This document shows, piece by piece, positions 43,524 through 52,059 of a DNA stretch of 64,000 nt. Both the position numbers and the translations under genes were made by a program. Position 1 is the first letter of the stretch, and each line of letters starts with the position of its first letter. The stretch is from Polyangiaceae bacterium. Its GTDB lineage: Bacteria; Myxococcota_A; Polyangia; Polyangiales; Polyangiaceae. The notes under the pieces were generated by a model. The model was not told the DNA's origin and searched no databases. It worked only from the letters and a program-made list of their open reading frames with translations. Location: positions 1,550,001 through 1,614,000 of the forward strand of contig JAWKRG010000002.1 of assembly GCA_041389725.1 (NCBI GenBank), given 5' to 3'.

Positions 43524-44674
43524 GCGATTCGACTCATCCCTTCGAAGTTCCCAAGGCTCCGGCAAAGCTCCGACGGCGTGGGCGCAGCCTGGCGGTCGCG
43601 CTCGTGGCGGTGAGCGCTCTGGCCACGGGGGCGTGGTATGTCAGCCGTCCCGCCGCAAAGACCGTCGATCCCGCGCTGGTGGTCACGGCCGCTCGCTCCA
43701 CCCTCGCGGTCGAAGTGATCGACGTCGGTCGCATCGAGGCGCTGAACTCGGTGGACGTCGAGTCGCGAGTCCCGGGTCGCGTGCTGGACGTGCTGGTCGA
43801 CGAGGGTGACCGCGTGAAGCAAGGTCAGCTCCTTGTCCGTCTGGATCGAGCCGAAGCGCTGCGCGCCGTCTCTCGCGCACGCACCGCACTGACGCGCGCT
43901 CGAGTGCGGGTGCAGCACGCAGAGACTCGAGCTGCGCGGCAAGCGCGGGGTGCTGCCCAGGGCGTCGTGTCCCAAGTCGACCTGGAGGCAGCGCGACAGG
44001 AGCAGCAGCTGGCAGCGCTCGACGCCAAGCTGGCGAAGCTGACGCTCTTCGATGCCCAAGATCAGCTGCGCTACGCGGCGATCAGTGCGCCGATTGCCGG
44101 AACCGTGATCCGGCGCGCCATCGAACCTGGAGAGATGGTGAAGCCAGGCGTGCAGTCCTCCTTCGAGTCCGTCGCGCTGCTCTCCATCGCCGATCTCTCG
44201 CAGCTGGTGGTGAAGGCCGAGCTCAATCAGATCGACGTGGCCAAGGTGGCACTGGGTCAGCGGGTCTCGCTCAGTCTGGACGCCCTGCCCGGCGAGACGC
44301 TACACGCGCGCGTGACCAAGATCGCTCCCGCGTCCGTGCGACCCGCGGGCAAAGACGTCGAAGTCTTTCCTGTGGAAGCGGTGCTGGAGAAGAGCGACGC
44401 GCGCGTCCGCCCCGGCATGACGGCGGACGTGCGTATCTTCGTGCGCGAGCGCAAGAACGTACTCACGTTGCCCCTGGAAGGCGTGCACCGCGAGGGCGGC
44501 GAAACCTACGTGAGCCGGGTCGTGGCCGACTCCAAGGGCGAGCGCACGGAGCGCGTGACGGTGACGCTCGGCGCCGAGAACGACCACAACGTGGAGGTTT
44601 CGGCGGGGATCACCGAGGGCGACCGCGTGCTCATCGATCCGCCGAGCGCGGAAGCCAACACGACGAAGATCTGA
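43520..44674 (+). CDS. MacA/HlyD-family periplasmic adaptor protein
   Basis: 384 residues. One N-terminal transmembrane anchor ('LAVALVAVSALATGAWYVS') is followed by the adaptor order: lipoyl half-motif ('VPGRVLDVLVDEGDRVKQGQLLVRLD'), an alpha-hairpin, the second lipoyl half ('ISAPIAGTVIRRAIEPGEMVKPG'), then beta-barrel and membrane-proximal domains ('PGMTADVRIFVRERKNVLTLP'). It links the inner-membrane ABC permeases to the envelope. It starts inside the ATPase stop and ends overlapping permease 1 by one base (TGATG). Confidence 0.93.
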   Translation: MSDSTHPFEVPKAPAKLRRRGRSLAVALVAVSALATGAWYVSRPAAKTVDPALVVTAARSTLAVEVIDVGRIEALNSVDVESRVPGRVLDVLVDEGDRVKQGQLLVRLDRAEALRAVSRARTALTRARVRVQHAETRAARQARGAAQGVVSQVDLEAARQEQQLAALDAKLAKLTLFDAQDQLRYAAISAPIAGTVIRRAIEPGEMVKPGVQSSFESVALLSIADLSQLVVKAELNQIDVAKVALGQRVSLSLDALPGETLHARVTKIAPASVRPAGKDVEVFPVEAVLEKSDARVRPGMTADVRIFVRERKNVLTLPLEGVHREGGETYVSRVVADSKGERTERVTVTLGAENDHNVEVSAGITEGDRVLIDPPSAEANTTKI

Positions 44675-45894
44675 TGTGGACGCTGTACCTTCGTGTCGCC
44701 GCACGAGCGTTGCGTGCCCGTGCCGGGCGTTCGCTGCTCACGGTGACCAGCATCACGCTGGGTTCACTCTCCGTGGTACTGATGACGTCCCTGGCCAGCA
44801 GTGGGCTGGCAACCTTGGTGCGCGGCATCGAAGACCTCGGCGCAGCGCGGATGGTGTTCGTCTCGCCGAAGGTGCCCGAGCACAGCGAGGACAAGGCGCA
44901 GCGTCCCCGCCCCTTCACTCCCGAACTGCGTGACGCGGTGACCACCGGTGTGCCGCACCTGCGGCGCGCATCCCTGTGGGCAGCCCTGGGCAAGCAAGAA
45001 GCACTCTCCGACGGCGGCAAGGGCCACTCGACGGACGTGGTCGCGACGGACACCGCCTTCTTCGAAATATTTCGAATGAGCGTGGCACGAGGACGCGCCC
45101 TGTCTGACGAGGACGAGCACGCTGCAGCGGGTGTATGCGTCGTAGGCCCCAAGCTGCGGGCCGCACTGTGGCCCGCCCGCGCCGTGGGTCGCTCGCTCAG
45201 CGTAGGCGCGTTGCGCTGTCGCGTCGTTGGCGAACTCGACGATAACGACCGCTTCGGCATGCACTTCGGCTTCGATTGGAACGACGTCGTGATCGTTCCC
45301 TTTGCGTTGGCGAGTGAGCACGACACCAAGGTCGGGCAGCAGGCCGAGCTGGCGCTCGTGACGGACGCTCCCGAAGCGAATGACGTGGTGATGCGCATCC
45401 TCAACACGCGCATGGTCAAGCTGCGGGACGGAATCGACGACTTCACGCTGATGGACCTGTCGTCAGTCGTGCGGAAGTTCGATCGGGTCTTTGCGCTGAT
45501 GCAGGGCATCGTGGGCCTGATCGCCGCAGTAGCGCTGGTCATCGGCGGCGTCGGCGTGATGAACATGATGCTGGTGAGCGTGAACGAACGGGTGGCGGAG
45601 ATCGGCGTGCGCCGCGCCTTGGGCGCCACTGCACGGATGGTGAAGCGACAGTTCGTCGTGGAGGCGGCTCTGCTCGCCGGCCTGGGGGGCGCTCTCGGAG
45701 TAGCGTTGGGCGTGAGCTTGGCCTGGGTCAGTGGATGGCTCCTCGTGCGCGTGCTGCCGACCTGGCTGCCCGGCGTATCGCTACCCGCCGCCCTTGCTGC
45801 CTTCACCGCCTCGCTGACCGCCGGCGTCGTGTTTGGTTGGCTTCCGGCACGCCGCGCGGCGCAGATGTCGCCCATGGAGGCGATGCGTCGATGA
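44674..45894 (+). CDS. FtsX/MacB-type ABC permease 1
   Basis: 406 residues. It has the four-helix MacB permease layout: an N-terminal helix ('SLLTVTSITLGSLSVVLMTSLA'), a large periplasmic domain with 'VVATDTAFFEIFRMSVARGRALSDED', and three C-terminal helices around 'VGGVGVMNMMLVSVNERVAEIGVRRALGATARMVKRQF' (the FtsX signature). It lacks an ATPase domain, which is supplied by the first gene. The gene for a second, different permease follows 38 bases later. Confidence 0.92.
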   Translation: MWTLYLRVAARALRARAGRSLLTVTSITLGSLSVVLMTSLASSGLATLVRGIEDLGAARMVFVSPKVPEHSEDKAQRPRPFTPELRDAVTTGVPHLRRASLWAALGKQEALSDGGKGHSTDVVATDTAFFEIFRMSVARGRALSDEDEHAAAGVCVVGPKLRAALWPARAVGRSLSVGALRCRVVGELDDNDRFGMHFGFDWNDVVIVPFALASEHDTKVGQQAELALVTDAPEANDVVMRILNTRMVKLRDGIDDFTLMDLSSVVRKFDRVFALMQGIVGLIAAVALVIGGVGVMNMMLVSVNERVAEIGVRRALGATARMVKRQFVVEAALLAGLGGALGVALGVSLAWVSGWLLVRVLPTWLPGVSLPAALAAFTASLTAGVVFGWLPARRAAQMSPMEAMRR

Positions 45895-45931
45895 ACGCCA
45901 ACGACATGCCGCGCTGCTTCTTGGAGGCGAG

Positions 45932-47152
45932 ATGAACGCCCTCGACATGCTGCGCAGCCTTCGAACCCTGCTGTCGGCGCCGGGGCGACTGGCCCTGACA
46001 CTCGTGGGCATCGTCATCGGCAGCGCCGCCATCGTGATGGTGATGGGCTTGCTGGAGAGCGGCAAGGTTGCCCTGATTCGCGCGAACCAAGGCGTCACGG
46101 ACTCGGACCGGCTGGTGATCTCGCGCCGAGATTTGCCCGCCCGAGAGGCGCGCCACGGGCGGCCCGAGCTTTCACGGCGGGATGCGGCAGCCATCGCGCA
46201 GGGACGCCTGGCTGACGACGCCGCGGTTCACGTCGACTCGGGCCGCGAGGCCCGCGCCTACCATCGTGACCGCAACAAGCGCGTGCGCGTCGTCAGCGGA
46301 ACGCCGAACATGATGGCGCTGTATCGTATCGAAGTAGCGCAGGGGCGCTTTCTGCAGTCGTCCGACCTGGACGCGCGCCGCCGCGTGTGTGTCGTTGGCG
46401 ACGAGATCTACCGCGAGCTGTTGCGCGAGCTGCCGCTGGGCAAAGATGTGGCGCTCTCCATCGACGGCACTCGTTGGCAAGTGGTGGGCGTGCTGAAACC
46501 CAAGCCGATGCTCGGCTCCACGACCGGCACGCGCATCTGGGCGCGGAAGGTCATCGTGCCGGCGACGAGCTTCGACCTGCGCTACGCCCAGACGCACGGC
46601 GCCGACCGCCTCATCGTCCGGAGCCCGGAACATCAGCAAGCCACGTTCCGCAGCGCGTTGAGTTCCCTGCTGCGGCGCCGACATCACGGCGCCCGCAACT
46701 TCGAGATCGAGGACCCCAGCGGTCGTGAGCAGGAAGCGCTGATCATGAGCGTGATCCAGTTGCTGTTGGTTGGGACCGGCGCGCTGGCACTGTTCGTGGG
46801 TGGCATCAACGTCATGAACGTGATGCTAGTGCGGGTCAGCGAGCGCACGCGGGAGATCGGCCTGCGTCGCGCACTGGGCGCGACGCGGCGAAGCGTGCTG
46901 CTGCTATTCCTCAGCGAGTCAGTCCTGCTGTCGATCGTTGGAGGCGCGGTGGGGATGATCGCGGGTAGCGCGATCGTCACGCTTGCGGTCTTTGGGTTGG
47001 GTCGCCTCTTTGCCGGCTTCCCGCTGATCTTGCCGGGCGCGGCCTTTGGTTTGGCAGCCGGTCTGTCCCTCGTCACCGGCGTGCTGTTCGGCGTGCTACC
47101 GGCGTGGCGAGCGGCGCGACTCGATCCGGTGCAGGCGTTGCGACAGGAATAA
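45932..47152 (+). CDS. FtsX/MacB-type ABC permease 2
   Basis: 406 residues from ATG 45932, which follows TTGGAGGCGAG. It has the same layout as permease 1: an N-terminal helix ('GRLALTLVGIVIGSAAIVMVMG'), a periplasmic domain and a C-terminal FtsX core ('VGGINVMNVMLVRVSERTREIGLRRALGATRRSVLLLFL'). The two permeases share the core but differ greatly in the periplasmic part, so they may form a heterodimer. The open frame before 45932 is noise. Confidence 0.92.
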   Translation: MNALDMLRSLRTLLSAPGRLALTLVGIVIGSAAIVMVMGLLESGKVALIRANQGVTDSDRLVISRRDLPAREARHGRPELSRRDAAAIAQGRLADDAAVHVDSGREARAYHRDRNKRVRVVSGTPNMMALYRIEVAQGRFLQSSDLDARRRVCVVGDEIYRELLRELPLGKDVALSIDGTRWQVVGVLKPKPMLGSTTGTRIWARKVIVPATSFDLRYAQTHGADRLIVRSPEHQQATFRSALSSLLRRRHHGARNFEIEDPSGREQEALIMSVIQLLLVGTGALALFVGGINVMNVMLVRVSERTREIGLRRALGATRRSVLLLFLSESVLLSIVGGAVGMIAGSAIVTLAVFGLGRLFAGFPLILPGAAFGLAAGLSLVTGVLFGVLPAWRAARLDPVQALRQE

Positions 47153-47164
47153 TGAGCGCGGGCG

Positions 47165-47584
47165 TCACTCTCCCAGAACCTGCACGACCACTTCACGCTG
47201 GCGCGGACGGTTGTCGAAGTCGCAGAGCAAAATCTGCTGCCAGGTACCGAGCACGGGACGGGATTGCTGCACGGGCAGGCTGAGGGACGGTCCGAGCAGC
47301 GCAGCGCGCACGTGGGAATAGCCGTTGCCGTCGCCCCAGCGCGCGTCGTGGGCGTAGGGAATGTCGCGCGGAGCGATGCGCTCGATGGCGTCCTTCAAGT
47401 CGCTGATCGCGCCGCTTTCGTACTCGATGGTAGTGATCGACGCCGTGGCGCCTGCGACGGAGACCACCACAATGCCACTCTCCACGCCACTGCGTGCCAC
47501 CAGTCCCACGACATCGTCGGTGATATCTAGCAAGTCGGTGCCGGCTGTGGTGCGGCGTTGAAGCGCGCCGGAAAAGACGATCAT
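47165..47584 (-). CDS. yjbQ: YjbQ family (UPF0047) protein
   Basis: 139 residues, typical length. The motifs are 'DLLDITDDVVGLVARSGVESGIVVV', 'GDGNGYSHVRAALLGPSLSLPV' (His of the putative metal site) and 'GTWQQILLCDFDNRPRQREVVVQVLG' (C-terminal signature). YjbQ homologues bind a metal and have been reported with weak thiamine-phosphate synthase activity. Its stop is about 12 bases from permease 2's stop, so it is convergent with the exporter operon. Confidence 0.93.
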   Translation of the reverse strand: MIVFSGALQRRTTAGTDLLDITDDVVGLVARSGVESGIVVVSVAGATASITTIEYESGAISDLKDAIERIAPRDIPYAHDARWGDGNGYSHVRAALLGPSLSLPVQQSRPVLGTWQQILLCDFDNRPRQREVVVQVLGE

Positions 47585-47622
47585 GCTCGGGACAGTATCA
47601 AGGAGGCCGTCGACCGTAAGGT

Positions 47623-48762
47623 CTAGAAGTCACCGCGCTTCGTCTGGGGCGAGATGAACGGACGGCCGCCGCCGTCGAGGGTGTTCGGCGCGTTTCGGGT
47701 GATGATGATGTCATCCACGAACCAGTGGCTGTCCTTGCCCCCGGTGTTCCAGATGGCAGCGTTCCAGTAGTTGCCCAGGATGAGCTCTTCCACCACCTGC
47801 CCGGAGACCATGGTCTGGTAGGTGTGCGTGCCCTTCCCGTCCAGGTCCGCATAGCCCATCCAGGTACCGTTGATCCAGCTCTCTGCATAGCCAACGGCTG
47901 GGTTGGTGGAGAAATGAATGTGCGTCTGCACAGCATACCACTTGTCATCGCAGGCAATGGTACTGGCAGGCGCGTTGACGAGGTGTCCGTCCGCGATGCC
48001 CTCGAGGCCGTAGTAACCAAAGCCCGCGCTCGTGTCGGTGGTCTGTTTGCTGATGCCGCGCAGCTGGCTGTAACTTCGCTGAGATCCACCTGACCAGTCG
48101 ATGCGATGCCACTTGATGAACTCGACGCCGCCGCTGTCGCCGTTTCCGTTGTGGGCGAAGTAGAACGAGCCATCGCTCGGGAAGCGATAGTAGACGCGCC
48201 ACCAGAGGTCGTCTCCCTCCCCTATCCCCAACGCCGCCAAAGTCGATCCTTCCAGCGTCAACGTGGAAGTGCCTACCAACCAGCCGCCAAAGTCTTTCGT
48301 GTTGAAGCCCATTCGAATCTTGCCGACAGCGGATAGGCCGTGCGGGGACTGGACTTCGTTGCTCTTGATCGTACCGCCGGCGGGGTAGCTCGGGTTGGCT
48401 TGGTTGTAGGCCCAGCCCTTGATGGGCTCGTTGAGTTTCGCGGCATCCGTGGTTGCGTCCCACACGAAGAGCGGCGTGTAGGTCGGTTGCACGTAGGCAC
48501 CACCGCTGCCCGCGCTCCCACCGCTGCCCGCGCTCCCGCCGCTGCCCGCGCTCCCCGCGGTTCCTCCTGTCGCACTCCCCGCCGCGCCGCCACCGCCCGA
48601 GACTCCCGCGGCGGCGGCGGTCCCTCCGCTGCCCGCACTACCCGACATGCCTCCCGAGTTCGTGGCGCCCGCCCCGGCGCCGCCCCCACTGCCGGAGGCT
48701 TCATCGGACGAGCAAGCCGCGAGGCCCAGTACACTGCAGGTGACAACGACTAGCTTCATCAT
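47623..48762 (-). CDS. Jelly-roll lipoprotein (polysaccharide-lyase-like), copy A
   Basis: 379 residues. The lipobox is 'VLGLAAC' (Cys 17). A Gly/Ser/Ala spacer of about 70 residues precedes a jelly roll with 'IRMGFNTKDFGG', 'DDLWWRVYYRFPSDGSFYFAHNGNGDSGGVEFIKWHR', 'DDKWYAVQTHIHFSTN', 'ESWINGTWMGYADLDGKG' and 'LILGNYWNAAIWNTGGKDSHWFVDDIIITR'. It shares the signal, spacer and domain order with the gene just upstream (48824-49861), so they are tandem paralogues. Binding or cutting of polysaccharide is likely but no catalytic site can be claimed. Confidence 0.82.
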   Translation of the reverse strand: MMKLVVVTCSVLGLAACSSDEASGSGGGAGAGATNSGGMSGSAGSGGTAAAAGVSGGGGAAGSATGGTAGSAGSGGSAGSGGSAGSGGAYVQPTYTPLFVWDATTDAAKLNEPIKGWAYNQANPSYPAGGTIKSNEVQSPHGLSAVGKIRMGFNTKDFGGWLVGTSTLTLEGSTLAALGIGEGDDLWWRVYYRFPSDGSFYFAHNGNGDSGGVEFIKWHRIDWSGGSQRSYSQLRGISKQTTDTSAGFGYYGLEGIADGHLVNAPASTIACDDKWYAVQTHIHFSTNPAVGYAESWINGTWMGYADLDGKGTHTYQTMVSGQVVEELILGNYWNAAIWNTGGKDSHWFVDDIIITRNAPNTLDGGGRPFISPQTKRGDF

Positions 48763-48823
48763 GTTCGCGGTTCCTCATCGTGGGCCGCTCCGCGGGAGAC
48801 TTCTCGATTGGACTGTCGCTGCA

Positions 48824-49861
48824 TCACCCGCACCCGATCCGTAACTGTGCGATCGCGATGTCGTCGAACCAGCGCTTGAGATCTTGGACGGCACCGCTGT
48901 TCCAATAGTTCTCCACGGAGATCAAGTTCACGCCGTAATCCGAGTAAGTCCCGCGCCAGTCCAGGTCCTTGCGAGAGTTCTCCAGGTTGCCATCGATCCA
49001 AAACTCGAACTGGCCGTCCTTCTGGCCGGGAGCGTTGAGCTTTACGTGGCCTTCGACGCAGTGCCACTGACCGGACAGGGCGCTGGAAAAGAGTGGCGTC
49101 GTGCCCTTCATTTGCCCGAGCCACTGGAGGTTGGCGAAGTCGTTGTACTGGTTGCAGGCGACGGAGCCGCCCGAAACACAAGAAGCGGGGTCGCCCAAGA
49201 GCTGCACGCCCGAAGACCACAGGTGTGCGATCATGGCCTGTCCCCAGTTGCTCTTCGCGAACGAAGTCGCGCGCATGAGCTTCGCTGGGCCGACATCGGG
49301 CCAACCTTGCTCGTGCTTCACGCGTAGCCGCCACCAGACTTCGCTGAAGTCCTCCGTCGCGCGATACTGCGGCTTGCCTGCACCGACGATGGGGTTTCGA
49401 CCGAAGGCCACGCTCACCCATCCCGCCTCGACCTCGCCCTTCTGATACGAGGCTTCGAGCGCATGGGTGCCGCTGGTGCCCTCACCGGACACCACCTTGA
49501 AGTCACCGTCATCGTCGTTGTGCTCGAAGAAGACCTGCTTGGTGTCCGTGACGCTCTCGAAGTCTTCGCAGAAGATCCAGTCACTGGGCAGCGGCGACGG
49601 ACATGCTTGCTGCGTCGAGCCCGCGCTGCCACCGCTGCCCGCTGCACCTCCGTTTCCAGCGTTGCCGCCACTGCTGCCCGCTGCAGCGGCGGTACCTCCG
49701 CTTCCGACCCCACCCGACGCGCCGCCCGAGCCGTTGGCTCCCGCTCCGGCCTGGCCTCCCGACGCCGATGCGCCTCCGTTCCCGGACCCATCATCGGAAC
49801 TGCAAGCGGTGAGGCCGAGAACGCTGAAAGCAAATACGATCCGCTTGGCTGTGGTCATCAT
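48824..49861 (-). CDS. Jelly-roll lipoprotein (polysaccharide-lyase-like), copy B
   Basis: 345 residues from ATG 49861 (a second ATG follows directly). The lipobox is 'VLGLTAC'. A Gly/Ala/Ser spacer leads to 'CPSPLPSDWIFCEDFESV', 'FSEVWWRLRVKHEQGWPDVGPAKLMRATSF', 'GQWHCVEGHVKLNAPGQKDGQFEFWIDGN', 'ISVENYWNSGAVQDLKRWFDDIAIAQ'. The WWR, FWIDGN, NYWN and FDDI(A/I) blocks are shared with copy A. It is 61 bases upstream of copy A. The leader CCACGA(C/T)GAGGAAC, which includes the ribosome site, is also shared between the two, supporting gene duplication with the 5' region. Confidence 0.83.
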   Translation of the reverse strand: MMTTAKRIVFAFSVLGLTACSSDDGSGNGGASASGGQAGAGANGSGGASGGVGSGGTAAAAGSSGGNAGNGGAAGSGGSAGSTQQACPSPLPSDWIFCEDFESVTDTKQVFFEHNDDDGDFKVVSGEGTSGTHALEASYQKGEVEAGWVSVAFGRNPIVGAGKPQYRATEDFSEVWWRLRVKHEQGWPDVGPAKLMRATSFAKSNWGQAMIAHLWSSGVQLLGDPASCVSGGSVACNQYNDFANLQWLGQMKGTTPLFSSALSGQWHCVEGHVKLNAPGQKDGQFEFWIDGNLENSRKDLDWRGTYSDYGVNLISVENYWNSGAVQDLKRWFDDIAIAQLRIGCG

Positions 49862-50111
49862 GTCCGAGTTCCTCGTCGTGGTGCCGCTGCACCCAGTCGC
49901 AGTGCCGCTGCACCGGTCGTGGTGGCGCGCGCCCTTTCCCGAAGGTGGTGCAACAAGCGTACCCTGCCCGTTTGCGGGGTTTACTGAACCGGGCAACGCG
50001 ACATGGCGAACCAATCGTTCACTTTGCCCAGCGCGGGCGAAGGGATCGTTCGCGACTGGACACACGCGCACCCTTGGGTGCCGCCGCCTCGACTCGTGGA
50101 GTGGACGATAC

Positions 50112-50660
50112 TCAGGTACAGGGGCCGCACGCACCTTCACACGCAGAGGCTAGGCAGGGATTGGCTGCACAAGCGCCAGCGGTGCAAGTGGTCGCGCAGT
50201 TGGCTGGGTGAATGGAAAAGCACGTCCCGCACCGACACTGCACACTGGGTCCGCTCCCTTCGCACGGGCTGACGGTAGTGTTCTTCGAACAGCAGTAGTT
50301 GCAGGATCCGCAGTGTTCCTTGTTGGTTTGGAGATCGGGCCCCGGATTGTCGCAGGCGCCCCAGGTGCAGTCGACCTGACAAGTGCGCGTACCGGCGCCG
50401 CAGTTGCACGCCTCCGTCGCGTTGGGCGTGCATTCGCACGCGTCGGCATCGCCAGCGTCGCCGGCGTCGCCGGCATCCGTCGTCACGCCACCGCCGGTGC
50501 CGGCAGAGTTCCCACCGCTACCCGAGTCGGCGCCTGACGAGCCACTCGTCCCACCCGTCGCACCGGCATCGCTGCCTCCCGCGCCGGAAACCGACCCGGA
50601 CGATTGACTAGTGCACCCAGCGCAAACGACCACCAACGCACACAACGTCAGCCGCAACAT
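50112..50660 (-). CDS. Cys-rich lipoprotein
   Basis: 182 residues from ATG 50660. The lipobox is 'VVVCAGC'. A Gly/Ser/Ala spacer of about 60 residues leads to a dense Cys domain: 'CECTPNATEACNCGAGTRTCQVDCTWGACDNPGPD', 'CGSCNYCCSKN', 'CEGSGPSVQCRCGTC', 'CATTCTAGACAANPCLASACEGACGPC'. About 25 Cys in 110 residues, probably disulphide-linked, like sperm-coat/antistasin-type repeats in myxobacterial secreted proteins. The family is not assigned. It is divergent from the Cys-rich lipoprotein at 50772. Confidence 0.75.
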   Translation of the reverse strand: MLRLTLCALVVVCAGCTSQSSGSVSGAGGSDAGATGGTSGSSGADSGSGGNSAGTGGGVTTDAGDAGDAGDADACECTPNATEACNCGAGTRTCQVDCTWGACDNPGPDLQTNKEHCGSCNYCCSKNTTVSPCEGSGPSVQCRCGTCFSIHPANCATTCTAGACAANPCLASACEGACGPCT

Positions 50661-50771
50661 GGGCGCAGTGTACGCCTCGACAGCCGGCTTCACCAGGGTG
50701 GGGTTTGCGGTGGCGTCCTCCCGACTTGCCCATGGTCGTCCCCGCGCAGAGTTCGCGCTATGCTCGGTGCC

Positions 50772-51290
50772 ATGATGAAACGTCTTGCTTGGTTGGGTTC
50801 GGTGGGTGCGGGTGCATTGCTTCTGGCCGCGGCTTGCAGCTCGTCTTCGGATGGCGGCGGTAGCGGCGGCTCGGCGGGGTCGAGTGGCTCCAGTGGGGCG
50901 AGTAGTGGTGGCGCGGGCGGCTCGAGTGGAAGCGGCGGGAGCAGTGGCTCGGCTGGAAGCGGCGGAACCGCGGGCAGCAGCGGCAGCGCAGGCAGTGGTG
51001 GCACCGCGGGGAGCGCCGGAAGCGGGGGAACCGCAGGTAGCGGTGGCGCAGCGGACGGCGGCAAGTGCCCCGAGTGCAAGGAAGACTCGAATTGCGGCAA
51101 CCCGACCATTCCCAACCCCACGCTCTGCGTCGCAGGGACATGCCGCATGGCGCCTGGCGACGGCAAGCCCGGTTCACAGTGCTGGGGCGACAAGCAGTGC
51201 ACCGCGGGGACGTGCGTTGGCGCCGCCCCCTGCGAGTGCGGCGCCGTGTGCATCCAAGACGCGCCCGGCACTTGCAGCGCCAGCAAGTGA
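50772..51290 (+). CDS. Gly/Ser-rich lipoprotein with small Cys domain
   Basis: About 172 residues from ATG 50772 (ATG 50775 adjacent; ATG 50760 also in frame). The lipobox is 'LLLAAAC'. A very long Gly/Ser/Ala spacer of about 75 residues precedes a short Cys domain: 'CPECKEDSNCGN', 'LCVAGTCRMAPGDGKPGSQCWGDKQCTAGTCVGAAPCECGAVC'. This resembles the dickkopf/disintegrin-like 'C..D..C..G.C' repeats seen in myxobacterial secreted proteins. Its stop is 7 bases from the stop of the convergent lipoprotein at 51298. Confidence 0.75.
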   Translation: MMKRLAWLGSVGAGALLLAAACSSSSDGGGSGGSAGSSGSSGASSGGAGGSSGSGGSSGSAGSGGTAGSSGSAGSGGTAGSAGSGGTAGSGGAADGGKCPECKEDSNCGNPTIPNPTLCVAGTCRMAPGDGKPGSQCWGDKQCTAGTCVGAAPCECGAVCIQDAPGTCSASK

Positions 51291-51297
51291 GCGCCGC

Positions 51298-51900
51298 TCA
51301 GCGCCCTTGCCACTCGCCCTGGCAACTCAAACCAGGATGGCTGGCAAGGGCACGCTCGGCGATCAATCGAACACGGGCGGGCTCGTGAGGGATCCACAAT
51401 CGATGGGGGTCCTTTTCGTCGAACTCCCGCGAGCCGGTACCGAAACTCATGGCAATTGGCGTCACGATCTGGCTCGACGCGCCGGGCGCGAGTTCCAGGT
51501 CGCGCGGCGTGACGGGTGAGTCGAAGGCTGGAGTGCGCACGTTCATCTCCGTACCGTCGATGAAAGCGCGCAGGGCGAATGCGAGCGGGTGGAAGTAGCG
51601 TACCGTCAGCGGCGCAGATCCCTTGTTGACCAGAGCCACGGTGATGGAGTGGCGATTGTCCGAACTCGGCGCCACCTGAAGCGAGCACGTCAATCCGTCG
51701 GGCGCAGCGCTGAGCGCCACAGCGCGAGCGCCGTCTTCCGCGGCGCTTGGCACCGGGGACGGTGCGCCATCTCCCCCGTCGCAGGACGTGGACGCGCACG
51801 TCACCTCGGCGCCAGAAACGCTCCGCGCGGGCGTGGGCGTGACGGCCTGCTTGTCGCAGGACGGCAGCATGCACAGCAAGACGAGGCTCCAACGGTTCAC
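51298..51900 (-). CDS. Lipoprotein with beta-sandwich-like domain
   Basis: About 200 residues. The start is taken as GTG 51900, which gives a short signal ending 'CMLPSC'; GTG 51906 is equally possible and the open frame reaches 51969. After a spacer rich in Ser/Asp/Gly, the domain 'LTCSLQVAPSSDNRHSITVALVNKGSAPLTVRYFHPLAFALRAFIDG' and 'RDLELAPGASSQIVTPIAM' reads like an intracellular-protease-inhibitor/Ig-like beta sandwich. No family is fixed. Confidence 0.62.
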   Translation of the reverse strand: MNRWSLVLLCMLPSCDKQAVTPTPARSVSGAEVTCASTSCDGGDGAPSPVPSAAEDGARAVALSAAPDGLTCSLQVAPSSDNRHSITVALVNKGSAPLTVRYFHPLAFALRAFIDGTEMNVRTPAFDSPVTPRDLELAPGASSQIVTPIAMSFGTGSREFDEKDPHRLWIPHEPARVRLIAERALASHPGLSCQGEWQGR

Positions 51901-52059
51901 AGGCACGAAGCATACAACGCGTCGTCGGGGCAGTGTCTGTCCGTCATCGATTGCGGCGGCAGCTGACACTCTGGCAATCAGATGGCTGGACCCTTCGCCC
52001 AGCGGCGGCGAAAAGACCCAGTGTCACCTTCGGCACTCTCCTTGCACACGCGGGCAAGT

